From Streptomyces cyaneogriseus subsp. noncyanogenus (GTDB lineage Bacteria; Actinomycetota; Actinomycetes; Streptomycetales; Streptomycetaceae): 64,000 nucleotides of DNA. The translations under genes and the position numbers were made by a program. Where the stretch lies: positions 2,976,001 through 3,040,000 of the forward strand of contig NZ_CP010849.1 in assembly GCF_000931445.1 (NCBI RefSeq), read 5' to 3'. Of the stretch, positions 25,811-34,933 are shown one piece after another. Every line of letters begins with the position of its first letter. The stretch's first letter is position 1. Below the pieces are notes generated by a model. That model saw only the letters and a list, made by a program, of their open reading frames with translations, was not told the DNA's origin and did no database searches.

Positions 25811-27414
25811 ATGACATCGTCCACGGTGGCCTCCGGCCCGCCCGACCGGCCGGCGCAGCCGAATCTCGTCTTCCGGCAGTTGCGCGGGACGTAATAACTT
25901 CGTATAGCATACATTATACGAAGTTATACGAGTTCCCCGGCCGCACCGTAATAACTTCGTATAGCATACATTATACGAAGTTATACGAGTTCCCCGGCCG
26001 CACCGTAATAACTTCGTATAGCATACATTATACGAAGTTATACGAGTTCCCCGGCCGCACCGTAATAACTTCGTATAGCATACATTATACGAAGTTATAC
26101 GAGCCCGCCGAGTTCGCGGCGGCGATCCGCCGGGCCGCCCGGGAGATCGGCGAGCGGGTCGGCTGCGACGCGCGGTACATCGGCCGGGTCGAGTCGGGCG
26201 AGATCCGCTGCCCCAACTACGCGTACGAACGCGTGTTCCTGCACATGTTCCCCGGCCGCACCCTCACCGATCTGGGGTTCGCGCCCCGCTCGTCCGTCCG
26301 CGGACGCCGGGCCCGGGCCGGCGGGGGGACACCCGACCCCGGTGATCCGTACGACCCGCACCACCCGTACGACACGCACGACAACCACGAGGAGAGCGAC
26401 GTGCTGCGTCGCGCATTCATGACCGGCGGGGGCGCCACGGTGGCCGCCGCCTCCCTGGGCCCCCTGGGGCTCGCCCTCGACGCCGCGGCGGCCCAGCGCC
26501 CCGTGCGCCGGGCCGGGGCGGGCGAGGCGGGCGCGCTCGAGGACACCGTCCGCCGGATCCGGCTGCTCGACGACCGCCATGGCGCCGACGGCCTCTACCG
26601 GCGTGCCGCGGCCCCGCTGCGCGCCGCGTACGCGCTGCTGGACGCGGGCGCCACCCGGCAGACGACGTCGGACCGGCTGGCCGCGGGCGCCGGTGAACTG
26701 GCCCTGTCGGTGGGCTGGCTGGCGCACGACTCCGGCCGCTTCGCCGACGCCCGGTCCCATTACGCGGAGGCCCTCGCGACCGCCCGGACGGCCGGGGACG
26801 CGGCCCTGGAGGCGCACGCCTTCTGCAACACGGCGTTCCTCGCGCGGGACGCGGGCCGGCCGCGCGAGGCGGTACGGGCGGCGCAGGCGGCGCAGCGCGT
26901 CGCCCGCTCCCTCGGCTCCGACCGGCTGCTGGCCCTGCTCGCGCTGCGCGAGGCGGGCGGCTGGGCGGGGCTCGGCGACCGTGCCGCCTGCGCCCGGGCG
27001 CTGGCCCGGGCGCGGGGCCTGCACGAGCGGGGTCCGTCCGACGCCGATCCCGAGTGGATGAGCTTCTACGGGGACGCCGAGCTGGAGGGTCTGGAGGCGC
27101 AGTGCTGGTCGGCGCTGGGCGCGTGGGCGCGGGCGGCGCGGCACGCCCGGCGGGCGGCCGGCCTCCAGGACGCGCACTTCACCCGGAACACCGCTCTGTA
27201 CTGCGCCGAACTGGCGGACGACCTGGCCCGGGACGGACGGCCGGACGAGGCGGCGGCGGCCGGGAGACGGGTACTGGGGCTGCTGGAGGAGGTGCAGTCC
27301 TCGCGCGTGCACACGATGCTGGCGGGCACCGCACGCGTACTGCTGCCGCACCGGCGCGCTCCCGGCGTGGCGGAGTTCCTGGACCGGCACGCGGCGCTGC
27401 GGCGCACGGGCTGA
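25811..27414 (+). pseudogene. HTH-TPR regulator gene interrupted by linker sequence (assembly-broken CDS)
   Basis: Upstream part MTSSTVASGPPDRPAQPNLV FRQLRG is read in one frame from the ATG and meets a stop inside the inserted block. The rest (PAEFAAAIRRAAREIGERVG and on to a Gly stop) is in another frame. The downstream part has an HTH-like segment (CDARYIGRVESGEIRCPNYA), an internal LRRAFMTGGGATVAAASLG stretch typical of this Streptomyces family, and about 280 residues of TPR-like helices. Removing 25890-26102 leaves the halves one nucleotide short of being in frame, so 1+3n genomic bases were also lost. In the organism the gene is probably intact. Confidence 0.85.
25890..26102. repeat. 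Four tandem loxP-containing 42-bp linkers (sequencing/assembly artefact)
   Basis: Four identical 42-bp units (25890-25931, 25947-25988, 26004-26045, 26061-26102; period 57). Each is CGTA + loxP + ACGA. loxP shows the 13-bp arms ATAACTTCGTATA and TATACGAAGTTAT around spacer GCATACAT. The 15-bp spacers, GTTCCCCGGCCGCAC, are identical to genomic 26247-26261 in the same gene. From memory the 42-mer equals the 454 Titanium paired-end circularisation linker. Its AT-richness is foreign to this genome. It translates to the peptide VITSYSIHYTKLYE, a known database contaminant. Confidence 0.95.
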
Positions 27415-27521
27415 GGGAACAGCCGGCTCCCGCCGGTCCGGCCCCGTGTGGGTATGTGCCCGGCGCGCGTCACGGTGGCGCGGAGGGCGGGCCGGCGCGC
27501 AGGGCAGGCCGCCGGGGAGCG

Positions 27522-28121
27522 TCACTCCCCGGCGAGGTGGCCCAGGTCGTTCCAGCTCTCGATCGCCGGTTCGCCGTAGGCCCAGCCCAGGACCGACAGG
27601 GACGTCGGGTTCAGGCGGATGCGGGCCGCGAAGTCCAGCGGCAGGCCCAGCCAGCGGGCGCCGATCGACCGCAGGATGTGGCCGTGGGCGAAGACCAGGA
27701 CGTCGCGGTCCCGCTCGCGCGCCCACGCGACCACCTCGTCGGCGCGCGCGGTGACGTCGGCCAGGGTCTCACCCTCGGGCACGCCGTCGCGCCAGATCAG
27801 CCAGCCGGGGCGGACGGCCTGGATCTGCGCCGGGGTCATGCCCTCGTACGCCCCGTAGTCCCACTCCATGAGCGTGTCCCAGGGCTGGGCGCGGTCGCCG
27901 AAGCCGGCCAGTTCGCACGTCTCGCGCGCGCGGGAGAGCGGGCTGGTGCGGATCTCGACGTCCGGCAGGCCGTCCAGGGGCGCCCGGTGCAGGCGCTCGC
28001 CCAGCAGCTTGGCGCCGCGACGGCCCTCCTCCAGGAGCGGCACATCGGTCCTGCCGGTGTGTCTCCCGGACAGCGACCACTCGGTCTGTCCGTGCCGGGC
28101 CAGCAGGATGCGCGGTGCCAT
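27522..28121 (-). CDS. Histidine phosphatase family protein (phosphoglycerate-mutase-like)
   Basis: 199 aa; the start ATG has AAAGG upstream. Branch-1 histidine phosphatase: RHG motif [14 protein letters not shown], second half [15 protein letters not shown] with the catalytic His, and acid residue in [15 protein letters not shown]. Phosphoryl transfer via a phospho-His is known for the family; substrate unspecified (sugar phosphate, acid phosphatase or cofactor). Divergent from the PAP2 gene with 185 bp between. Confidence 0.9.
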   Translation of the reverse strand: MAPRILLARHGQTEWSLSGRHTGRTDVPLLEEGRRGAKLLGERLHRAPLDGLPDVEIRTSPLSRARETCELAGFGDRAQPWDTLMEWDYGAYEGMTPAQIQAVRPGWLIWRDGVPEGETLADVTARADEVVAWARERDRDVLVFAHGHILRSIGARWLGLPLDFAARIRLNPTSLSVLGWAYGEPAIESWNDLGHLAGE

Positions 28122-28306
28122 GGGGGACCTTTCCGGGTGAATTTCGGGCCGAACCCTTCCATCATCCCGCACGCCGTGCAAGGGCAACCCGGCGGGCGAT
28201 CTCCGCGTCTATCCGGTCCGGGGGCGCTCCGGAAAAGGGGCGCACGTAACGCCGTAGAGTGACACGACCGGTCTGCCGGGCGCGCGAGAAGGGGGAGGGC
28301 GATCGG

Positions 28307-29428
28307 ATGCCGCACACCGAGACACCGGGCACCGAGGCGGCCCCTGCCGTCCGGCCGCGCTGGTGGACCGAGCTGCCGCTGATCGTCCTGGTGTACGCCT
28401 GCTACTCGGCGGGGCGGCTCCTGGTGCGCGGCGACGTCACCCACGCCGTCGACCACGGCCTGGCGATCCTGCGCATCGAGAAGGCGCTGCACCTGAACGC
28501 GGAGCACCCGCTCAACCGCCTCTTCACCCGCGAGCCCTGGCTCGGGGTGCCGGCCGACTTCTGGTACGCGTCGCTGCACTACCTGGTCACCCCCGCGGTC
28601 CTCGTGTGGATCTTCCGGTCGCGCACGGTGCACTACCGCGCCGCCCGCACCTGGCTGATGACGTCCACCTTCATCGGGCTGATCGGCTTCACCCTGCTGC
28701 CGACCTGCCCGCCCCGGCTGCTCGACGCCGGCCACGGCTTCGTCGACACGATGGCCCACTACAGCGCGTACGGCTGGTGGGGCGGCGAGGCGAGCGCCCC
28801 GCGCGGGCTGGGCGGCATGACCAACCAGTACGCGGCGATGCCGAGCCTGCACGTGGGCTGGGCGCTGTGGTGCGGGGTGCTGCTGTGGCGGTACGGGGGG
28901 ACGCGCGCGGCGAAGGCGGCCGGTGTGGTCTATCCGCTGGTCACCACCGTGGTGGTGATGGGCACGGCCAACCACTATCTGCTGGACGCGGTGGCGGGCG
29001 CGGCCGTGATGGGGCTCGGGCTGGTGCTGGCGCCGCGGGTGATGCGGTGCGCGGACCACGTCCGGGTCTGGTGCGCCGCCCGGTTCGCGCCGGTCGCGGC
29101 CTTCGTCGCGCCGGGCACGGGCACGGGCCGCGTCCCGGAGACGGCGGTCGGCCGGGCCGCCGCGACCGCCGCGCGGCGCACCGGCGCCGCGGGGAGCGGC
29201 CCGGACCCGGCGGTCACCCCCGGCACGGGTGTCTCCCAGGGCACGGGGTCCCCGATTGTCAGTGGCGGATGCCAGACTTCGGCGGGTGAGCGAATTCCAC
29301 GGCAGCGCGAGCAGCGGTTCCCGGCGGCAGCCGAGCCCGGCGTCCCTCCCGCGGACCCGGGAGGCGGCGCTCCGGACGGGGAGCGCGCCCGCACCGGCGA
29401 AGTCGAGAGCCTGGGCAACCCTCGCTGA
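28307..29428 (+). CDS. PAP2-superfamily membrane phosphatase (inositolphosphotransferase-like)
   Basis: 373 aa from the ATG with GGGGGAGGG upstream. About six transmembrane helices in the first 250 residues (ELPLIVLVYACYSAGRLLV; FIGLIGFTLLPTCPPRLL). Catalytic PAP2 motifs: AAMPSLHVGWALW (motif 2) and GTANHYLLDAVAGA (motif 3, His and Asp). The C-terminal 120 residues are low-complexity, and the last 143 nt overlap the start of the nuclease gene in another frame. Related actinobacterial enzymes attach inositol phosphate to lipids; substrate not determinable. Confidence 0.85.
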   Translation: MPHTETPGTEAAPAVRPRWWTELPLIVLVYACYSAGRLLVRGDVTHAVDHGLAILRIEKALHLNAEHPLNRLFTREPWLGVPADFWYASLHYLVTPAVLVWIFRSRTVHYRAARTWLMTSTFIGLIGFTLLPTCPPRLLDAGHGFVDTMAHYSAYGWWGGEASAPRGLGGMTNQYAAMPSLHVGWALWCGVLLWRYGGTRAAKAAGVVYPLVTTVVVMGTANHYLLDAVAGAAVMGLGLVLAPRVMRCADHVRVWCAARFAPVAAFVAPGTGTGRVPETAVGRAAATAARRTGAAGSGPDPAVTPGTGVSQGTGSPIVSGGCQTSAGERIPRQREQRFPAAAEPGVPPADPGGGAPDGERARTGEVESLGNPR

Positions 29429-30554
29429 GCTGCGCGGTCCCGGCGTACCTCCCAAGGCGCTGGACGCGCGCGCCCTGGCCGCCCTCGCCGCCAACCCCGG
29501 ATGCAGACGGCGCGCGATCCTCGACGGCGCCGGGGTGGACAAGGCGGCGCTGGCGGGTGCCCTGGGCTCACCGCCGGCCTTCGGCCAGTCGCAGTTCGCG
29601 TTCATGCGGGGCAACGCGTTCGAGGCACGGGTCAAGGCGGACGGCGGCGCGGAGCTGCTGCGGCTGGTGCACGAGCGGCTCGACCCGGGCGCCGAGCCCC
29701 CCGCCGGGGCCGAGGTGCCCGACCTGTCCGCGGCCGGCCCGCAGGGCCGCGTGGCCCGGACGGCGCTGGCGCTGCGCGAGGCGGCCGCGGCCGGCGGGTG
29801 GACGCTGCTGGACCACCCGATGCTGGCGCTGGACGTCGCCGGCTCCCCCGCCTTCCTGGAGCCGGACGCGGTGGTGGTGCACCCCGACGGCGGCTGGACG
29901 GTCGTCGAGATCAAGTCCTTCCCGATGCTGGACGGCTCCGCGGACCCGGCCAAGGTCGGCGCCGCGGCGCGGCAGGCTGCGGTGTACGTGCTGGCGCTGG
30001 AGGAGGTGGCGGCCCGCCTCGCCGGGGACGGCGCGCCCCCGCGCGTGCACCACCGGGTGCTGCTGGTGTGCCCCAAGGACTTCTCCAACCTGCCCACCGC
30101 CTCCGCCGTCGACATCCGCAGGCAGCGCGCGGTGACCGCCCGGCAGCTCAGCCGTCTCACCCGCGTGGAGGAGATCGCCGGGACGCTCCCCGAGGGCACC
30201 TGCTTCTCCCCCGAGCTGCCCGCCGAGGAGCTGGCCGCCGCGGTCGACGCGGTCCCGGCGTCGTACGCGCCCGAGTGCCTGTCCACCTGCGACCTCGCCT
30301 TCCACTGCCGGGCGCGCGCCCGCGAGTCCGGCGCCGTGGCCGCCCTCGGCCGCCCGCTCCGCGCCGAGCTGGGCGGGCTGTCCTCGGTCGAGGAGGTCCT
30401 GGCCGCCGCCCACGGGGAGGCCGGGGACCCGGACGACCCGGCGGTGGCGGCGCTGCGCCGCGCGGCGGTCCTGCGGGCGGAGGCGCTGGACGCCGCCCGC
30501 GCGGCCTGCCTCCCGGTCCCTCCCGCCGGGCCGGAGGTGCCCGCGTGTCGCTGA
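29286..30554 (+). CDS. RecB/Cas4-like nuclease with predicted 4Fe-4S cluster
   Basis: 422 aa from the GTG giving VSEFHGSASSGSRR. PD-(D/E)xK core: D194 in AFLEPDAVVVHP, E208-x-K210 in WTVVEIKSFP, QxxxY at Q230-Y234 in ARQAAVYVLA, and an N-terminal GNAFEAR. One upstream Cys (C73, NPGCRRRAILDG) plus three near the C-terminus (C331, C335, C341 in ECLSTCDLAFHC) form the split Fe-S layout of Cas4, AddB and TM0106-type nucleases. The start overlaps PAP2 by 143 nt, but the region before C73 looks protein-like only from here. The next gene overlaps by 10 nt. Predicted to cut or resect DNA with the helicase two genes on. Confidence 0.85.
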   Translation: MSEFHGSASSGSRRQPSPASLPRTREAALRTGSAPAPAKSRAWATLAELRGPGVPPKALDARALAALAANPGCRRRAILDGAGVDKAALAGALGSPPAFGQSQFAFMRGNAFEARVKADGGAELLRLVHERLDPGAEPPAGAEVPDLSAAGPQGRVARTALALREAAAAGGWTLLDHPMLALDVAGSPAFLEPDAVVVHPDGGWTVVEIKSFPMLDGSADPAKVGAAARQAAVYVLALEEVAARLAGDGAPPRVHHRVLLVCPKDFSNLPTASAVDIRRQRAVTARQLSRLTRVEEIAGTLPEGTCFSPELPAEELAAAVDAVPASYAPECLSTCDLAFHCRARARESGAVAALGRPLRAELGGLSSVEEVLAAAHGEAGDPDDPAVAALRRAAVLRAEALDAARAACLPVPPAGPEVPACR

Positions 30555-32176
30555 TCACCACCCTCGCCCGGCTGGAGGCGGTGCGCACCGGCCGGGCCCG
30601 GCCCGCCGCCACGGTCCGGCACCGGCACCTGTCCGACCGGCCGCTGGTCTTCGTGCCGCTGACCACCGCCGGTGAGGCCGGCGCCCCGCTCGGCGCGCTG
30701 GTCGGCACCGACCGGGACGCCCCGCGTCTGCTGGTCGTCCCGCAGCCGCGCGACCGCGACCTCAGGTCCGCGTTCCTGGCCGAGCTGGCGGACATCGTGC
30801 TGCCGCACCTCGAGTCCTGCGCGGCGGTCGTGGAGAGCGCCGAGCGCGCCGAGACCGACCCCGAGACCGGCAAGCGGGTCACGGTGGAGGTCGACCTGTG
30901 CGCGGACGCGGCCCAGCTCATCGTGCCGAGCCGCGCGGGCATCGACTTCGTACGGCTGCTGGGCCGCTCCATGCGCTTCCGGCGGACGGCGGAGCAGGAC
31001 CCCGAGGCTCCGTACCCGGCGCCGCCGAGGGTTCCGCTGCTCGGGCGGTGGCTGACCCACTACGGGGAGCGGGCCCGGGTGCCCGGCTCCTCGCTGCTGC
31101 TGGCCATGACGGACCTGCTGGGCCGGCACTGGGCGACCGGGCAGTCCACGCTGGAGGACCAGCACCTGGGGGCGCTGCTGGCCTGGATCGACCCGCCCGA
31201 GGGGATGTCCGGCGCCCAGGCGGCGGAGCGCGCCGAGCTCGCGCGGGACGCCGCCGGCCAGTTGCTGTGCCCGCCCGCGGGCCCGGCCACCGACCCGGCG
31301 TTCGACAACAGGCTGCTGGCCCCCGCCATCGAGCGCTACGACCGGGCCCGTGCGGCGCTGGCCGCCGCCGAGGACGGCCTGGAGGCGGACGAGCGGCTCG
31401 GCGCCCTCACCGCCGCCGAACGGGAGATCCGCGCCCTGGTCGAGAGCCGCACGCGCCCCACCTGGGAGGCGGTGTGGCGGGGCCTGGACCTGCTGCGCGC
31501 CCTGCCGCCGGGGGCGCGGGTCGAGGAGCGGTGGACCCGCGACCGCTGGTCGTTCACCGGGCACCGGGACCGGGTCCTGGCCGGCGAGCCCCCGCAGCCG
31601 CGCCGCGACGACGCGGTCACCGCGGCGAACAAGCTCGCCACGCGCGAGCGCGAGCAGGCCCGGCTGGAGGCGCAGGAGGCGCTCGACGACCCGCTGGTGA
31701 TGGCCGGGCGCCGGCTGGCCGGGGAGGCGTTCGCCGGGGAGGTCGTCGACGTGGTCATGGCCTACAGCGAGGGGAAGCGGCCCAGCCCGCGCCCGCTGGT
31801 CACGGTGCGCACGGACGACCGGCCGCACCTGGGCGAGCGGGCGAAGGTCTACCGGTCGCTGGACGGCAAGCCCCAGACGGCCGAGTTCGTCGGGTTCGCG
31901 GAGTCCGCGGGGGGCGAGGACGGCGACGCGGGCGGACCGGACGGCGCCCACGTGGTCCTGCGCGTCCTCGACAAGATGGGCCGCGGCAGGGAACCGGTGG
32001 CCGGGAGCCTGCCCGAGAAGGGCGACCGGGTCTGCTTCACGCTGTTCGAGCACGAGCAGCGGGGCGGCGCGAAACTGCCCGATCCGGAGCGGACCCCGTG
32101 GACGCACGGCGGGCCGCCCGGTGAGCGGACCGCGCCCGAAGCGGCCGATCCCATGACCGAGGAGGACGTCCTGTGA
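30545..32176 (+). CDS. Unknown protein between nuclease and helicase
   Basis: 543 aa from a GTG overlapping the nuclease stop. No motif I recognise. Segments: VRHRHLSDRPLVFVPLTTAG near the N-terminus, a charged helical middle (AERAELARDAAGQL; LEADERLGALTAAEREIRAL), and a beta-rich end (PLVTVRTDDRPHLGERAKVY). No signal peptide, membrane segment or metal motif. Its 4-nt GTGA overlap with the helicase and 10-nt overlap with the nuclease imply a stoichiometric complex. It could be a DNA-binding or bridging subunit; that is inference. Confidence 0.85.
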   Translation: MSLITTLARLEAVRTGRARPAATVRHRHLSDRPLVFVPLTTAGEAGAPLGALVGTDRDAPRLLVVPQPRDRDLRSAFLAELADIVLPHLESCAAVVESAERAETDPETGKRVTVEVDLCADAAQLIVPSRAGIDFVRLLGRSMRFRRTAEQDPEAPYPAPPRVPLLGRWLTHYGERARVPGSSLLLAMTDLLGRHWATGQSTLEDQHLGALLAWIDPPEGMSGAQAAERAELARDAAGQLLCPPAGPATDPAFDNRLLAPAIERYDRARAALAAAEDGLEADERLGALTAAEREIRALVESRTRPTWEAVWRGLDLLRALPPGARVEERWTRDRWSFTGHRDRVLAGEPPQPRRDDAVTAANKLATREREQARLEAQEALDDPLVMAGRRLAGEAFAGEVVDVVMAYSEGKRPSPRPLVTVRTDDRPHLGERAKVYRSLDGKPQTAEFVGFAESAGGEDGDAGGPDGAHVVLRVLDKMGRGREPVAGSLPEKGDRVCFTLFEHEQRGGAKLPDPERTPWTHGGPPGERTAPEAADPMTEEDVL

Positions 32177-33570
32177 CCACCGCCGAGGCCGCCGCCGGCC
32201 CGCGTACCGCCCCCGCCCCCGGTGCCGGCTCCGACCCCGGTGCCGGCTTCGATCCGGGCGCGGAGGCCGCCCGGGCCACGGAGGCGATCCTGCGCGACAC
32301 CCTGCACGGCGCCGAGCGCGGCGTCGTCGTCGACTCCCCGCCCGGCGCGGGCAAGTCCACGCTGGTGGTGCGGGCGGCGCTGGAGCTGGCCGAGGCCGGG
32401 CGGCCGCTGATGGTGGTGGCGCAGACCAACGCGCAGGTCGACGATCTGGTGCTGCGCCTCGCCGAGAAGAACCCCGAGCTGCCGGTGGGCCGGCTGCACA
32501 GCAGCGACGCCGAAGCCTACGACAAGGCGCTGGACGGCCTCCCCCAGGTGCGGACGTCGGCGAAGGCGGCCGATCTCGCCGGGCTGCCGGTGGTGCTGTC
32601 CACGGCCGCCAAGTGGGCCCATGTGAAGACCGACGAGCCGTGGCGGCACGCGATCGTCGACGAGGCGTACCAGATGCGTTCGGACGCGCTGCTCGCCGTG
32701 GCCGGGCTGTTCGAACGGGCGCTGTTCGTGGGCGACCCGGGCCAGCTCGACCCGTTCTCGATCGTGGGCGGTGAGCAGTGGGCCGGCCTGTCCTACGACC
32801 CGTCGGCCTCCGCCGTCACCACCCTCCTCGCGCACAACCCGGGCCTGCCCCAGCACCGGCTGCCGGTGTCCTGGCGGCTCCCGGCGTCCGCGGCGCCGCT
32901 GGTATCGGACGCCTTCTACCCGTACACGCCGTTCCGCAGCGGCACCGGCCACGGCGACCGGCGCCTGGCCTTCGCCGTCCCCTCCGACGGCTCCGGCCCG
33001 GACCGGGTGATCGACGAGGCCGCCGCCTCTGGCTGGGGCCTGCTGGAGCTGCCCCCGCGGCACACCCCGCGGACCGACCCGGAGGCGGTGCGGGCGGTGG
33101 CGGCGGTGGTCCGGCGGCTCCTGGACCGGGACGGCGCGGCGACCTCCGAACGCTCCGCCGCGCCCTCCCCCCTGACCGCCGGCCGTATCGCCGTCGGCAC
33201 CGCGCACCGGGACCAGGCGGCGGCGGTCCGGGCCGCGCTGGCGGAGCTGGGGGTGAGCGGCGTCACCGTCGACACGGCCAACCGGCTCCAGGGCCGCGAG
33301 TACGACGTGACGGTGGTCCTGCACCCGCTGTCCGGCCGCCCCGACGCCACCGCCTTCCACCTGGAGACCGGCCGCCTGTGCGTGCTGGCCTCCCGGCACC
33401 GGCACGCGTGCATCGTGGTGTGCCGGGCCGGGGTGGGCGAACTGCTGGACGACTACCCCTCCACGGAGCCGGTGCAGCTCGGCACGGCCGTGAAGTTCCC
33501 GGACGGCTGGGAGGCCAACCACGCGGTACTGGCGCACCTGGCACGGCACCGGGTTCCCTGGCGGCCGTGA
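32173..33570 (+). CDS. Superfamily 1 helicase/ATPase (Upf1/Dna2-like)
   Basis: 465 aa. Walker A PPGAGKST (residues 56-63), motif Ia VVAQTNAQVDDL, Walker B/DEAx box HAIVDEAYQM, motif III VGDPGQLDPF, motif IV-like LPVSWRLPAS, motif V TVDTANRLQGREYDVTVVLH, motif VI-like LCVLASRHRHACI. This is the SF1B pattern of Upf1/Dna2 helicases and is short, without extra domains. Third gene of the overlapping operon; a nuclease and helicase in one operon recalls TM0106/Dna2-type fusions split into separate proteins. Role in DNA repair or defence is inferred. Confidence 0.9.
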   Translation: MTTAEAAAGPRTAPAPGAGSDPGAGFDPGAEAARATEAILRDTLHGAERGVVVDSPPGAGKSTLVVRAALELAEAGRPLMVVAQTNAQVDDLVLRLAEKNPELPVGRLHSSDAEAYDKALDGLPQVRTSAKAADLAGLPVVLSTAAKWAHVKTDEPWRHAIVDEAYQMRSDALLAVAGLFERALFVGDPGQLDPFSIVGGEQWAGLSYDPSASAVTTLLAHNPGLPQHRLPVSWRLPASAAPLVSDAFYPYTPFRSGTGHGDRRLAFAVPSDGSGPDRVIDEAAASGWGLLELPPRHTPRTDPEAVRAVAAVVRRLLDRDGAATSERSAAPSPLTAGRIAVGTAHRDQAAAVRAALAELGVSGVTVDTANRLQGREYDVTVVLHPLSGRPDATAFHLETGRLCVLASRHRHACIVVCRAGVGELLDDYPSTEPVQLGTAVKFPDGWEANHAVLAHLARHRVPWRP

Positions 33571-33789
33571 CCGACGTGTCCCGGCGGCCGTGACCGACGC
33601 GCCGCGACCCCGCGCGCCGCGCCGGACGGCCCGCGCGGGCCCCGGGGCACCGGGCCGTCCGGCCGCCGTGAGCCCTCGCGCGCCATGGGGACGCAACCGC
33701 ACCACCACGGTCCCGTCGCCCGGGCGCGGGACAATGGACGGTGGCCCCCTACCGAGCGGGTCATCCACGCCTTACGAGGAGGAGAAGAC

Positions 33790-34155
33790 ATGGCGGAGCC
33801 CACGCCGCGTCGCAACGAACCGCGGCTACGCCCCGCGCCCCTGCTCTTCGAGCCCGCGGAGGCGGCCGCCGACCCGGAGCACTTCTTCGACCTGGAGTCG
33901 ATGGACGACCCCCGGGCGCTGCTGGCCCGGGCGACCGAGCTGACGCAGGCGTTCCGCGCGGCGGCGGACCGGGCGGTGGAATTCCAGGCGATCGCGGCGG
34001 CGCAGCTCGCCGACCCCCGGCGGTTCGACCGGCTGACCACGGCGGACATCGCCGAGCGGGCCGACTGGACCGAGGACTATGCCAAGAAGATGGTCGAGTT
34101 CGGGCGGGACCTGCTGCGCGGCGGCGAGGGTCCGGGCCACGCCGACCCGGTGTGA
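33790..34155 (+). CDS. Conserved hypothetical protein
   Basis: 121 aa with a strong AGGAGGAG site. Acidic, helical protein: LFEPAEAAADPEHFFDLESM, LLARATELTQAFRAAADRAV, TTADIAERADWTEDYAKKMV. The last block resembles a small HTH-like or phage-type helical module, but I cannot assign a family. No Cys, signal peptide or membrane helix. Begins 219 bp after the helicase stop; a separate promoter is likely. Confidence 0.75.
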   Translation: MAEPTPRRNEPRLRPAPLLFEPAEAAADPEHFFDLESMDDPRALLARATELTQAFRAAADRAVEFQAIAAAQLADPRRFDRLTTADIAERADWTEDYAKKMVEFGRDLLRGGEGPGHADPV

Positions 34156-34345
34156 CCGCGCGTTCCCGCCGTCCGGACCGTCCCAGCGGCCCCGGCCGTC
34201 CCTGCCGTCCCGGCCGTTCGGGTCCGTCACTTCCCGGCGCCCGGGCATATGCCAAGCGGGCAGGCTACCCCACCCCTGGGCGTCCTGTCCCGAATTCCGG
34301 CAACTGTGTGGAGCGGTGCGCTCACGGGCGGTAGACCTGGGGGCC

Positions 34346-34933
34346 ATGAGCAGCACTCCGCGTATCTCGGACGTCACCACGGACGGCGCCGCCTGGCTGG
34401 CCTCGGCGGGCACCTACCCGCGCAGCACGCTCGCGCTCTGGGAGGAGCGGCCGGACGCCCCCGTGGTACTGCCCTGCGGTTCCGCCTTCGACGTCGTCAG
34501 CGCCCCCGCGGTGTTCGGGCGCCGGATGCTGGACCGGCTGTGGGAGGAGGGCCCCGGCTCGGGGCCGGTGGCGGAGTTCCGGGGCCGCACGCTGCTGTTC
34601 GCCGCGCCGGGCACCGCCCAGCGGCTGCCCTCGCTGCTGGAGTGGGAGGAGTGGGGCGCGCGCGGCCGGGGCGGCGGCCGGACGGACGCGGTCCCGCCGC
34701 TGCTGTGCCACGGCACCGGGGACGCGGTGACCGTCCCGGCCCTGTACGGCGCCGCCGCCGCCCGTACCGGCTCGCGCTGGCTCGTCGCGCCGGACAGCCG
34801 TCATCCCTGGCTGCCGGGGCCCGAGGTACTGCTGTGGGCGGCCGTGCGGGCGGCCCGGGCGGCCGTGCGGATCTCGATTTCTCCTCCCGCCGACCAGGGT
34901 GCTAAGGTCTACGACGTCAGCAGGCGCCGCTAG
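34346..34933 (+). CDS. Prim-pol-like N-terminal domain protein, ends inside tRNA-Lys
   Basis: 195 aa from the ATG giving MSSTPRISDVTTDGAAWLAS. Sequence such as GTYPRSTLALWEERPDAPVV, CGSAFDVVSAPAVFGRRMLD and WLVAPDSRHPWLPGPEVLLW resembles the N-terminal domain of Streptomyces proteins labelled bifunctional DNA primase/polymerase, though catalytic acidic residues are not obvious. The frame continues through the tRNA promoter and its TAG stop lies within the tRNA (bases 8-10), so the last 15 or so residues are doubtful or unusual. Function unknown. Confidence 0.65.
   Translation: MSSTPRISDVTTDGAAWLASAGTYPRSTLALWEERPDAPVVLPCGSAFDVVSAPAVFGRRMLDRLWEEGPGSGPVAEFRGRTLLFAAPGTAQRLPSLLEWEEWGARGRGGGRTDAVPPLLCHGTGDAVTVPALYGAAAARTGSRWLVAPDSRHPWLPGPEVLLWAAVRAARAAVRISISPPADQGAKVYDVSRRR

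Noticed and set aside
25890..26102. CRISPR-like or natural site-specific recombination array (42-bp repeats, 15-bp spacers)
   Set aside because: Spacers are identical to each other and to nearby gene sequence, units contain canonical loxP, composition is foreign, and flanks match a sequencing linker. No cas or Cre genes are nearby.
27836..32107. 1423-codon open frame on the minus strand
   Set aside because: Antisense shadow of the PAP2 and nuclease-helicase genes caused by high GC; amino-acid content is Arg/Gly/His-rich low complexity and no ribosome site fits.
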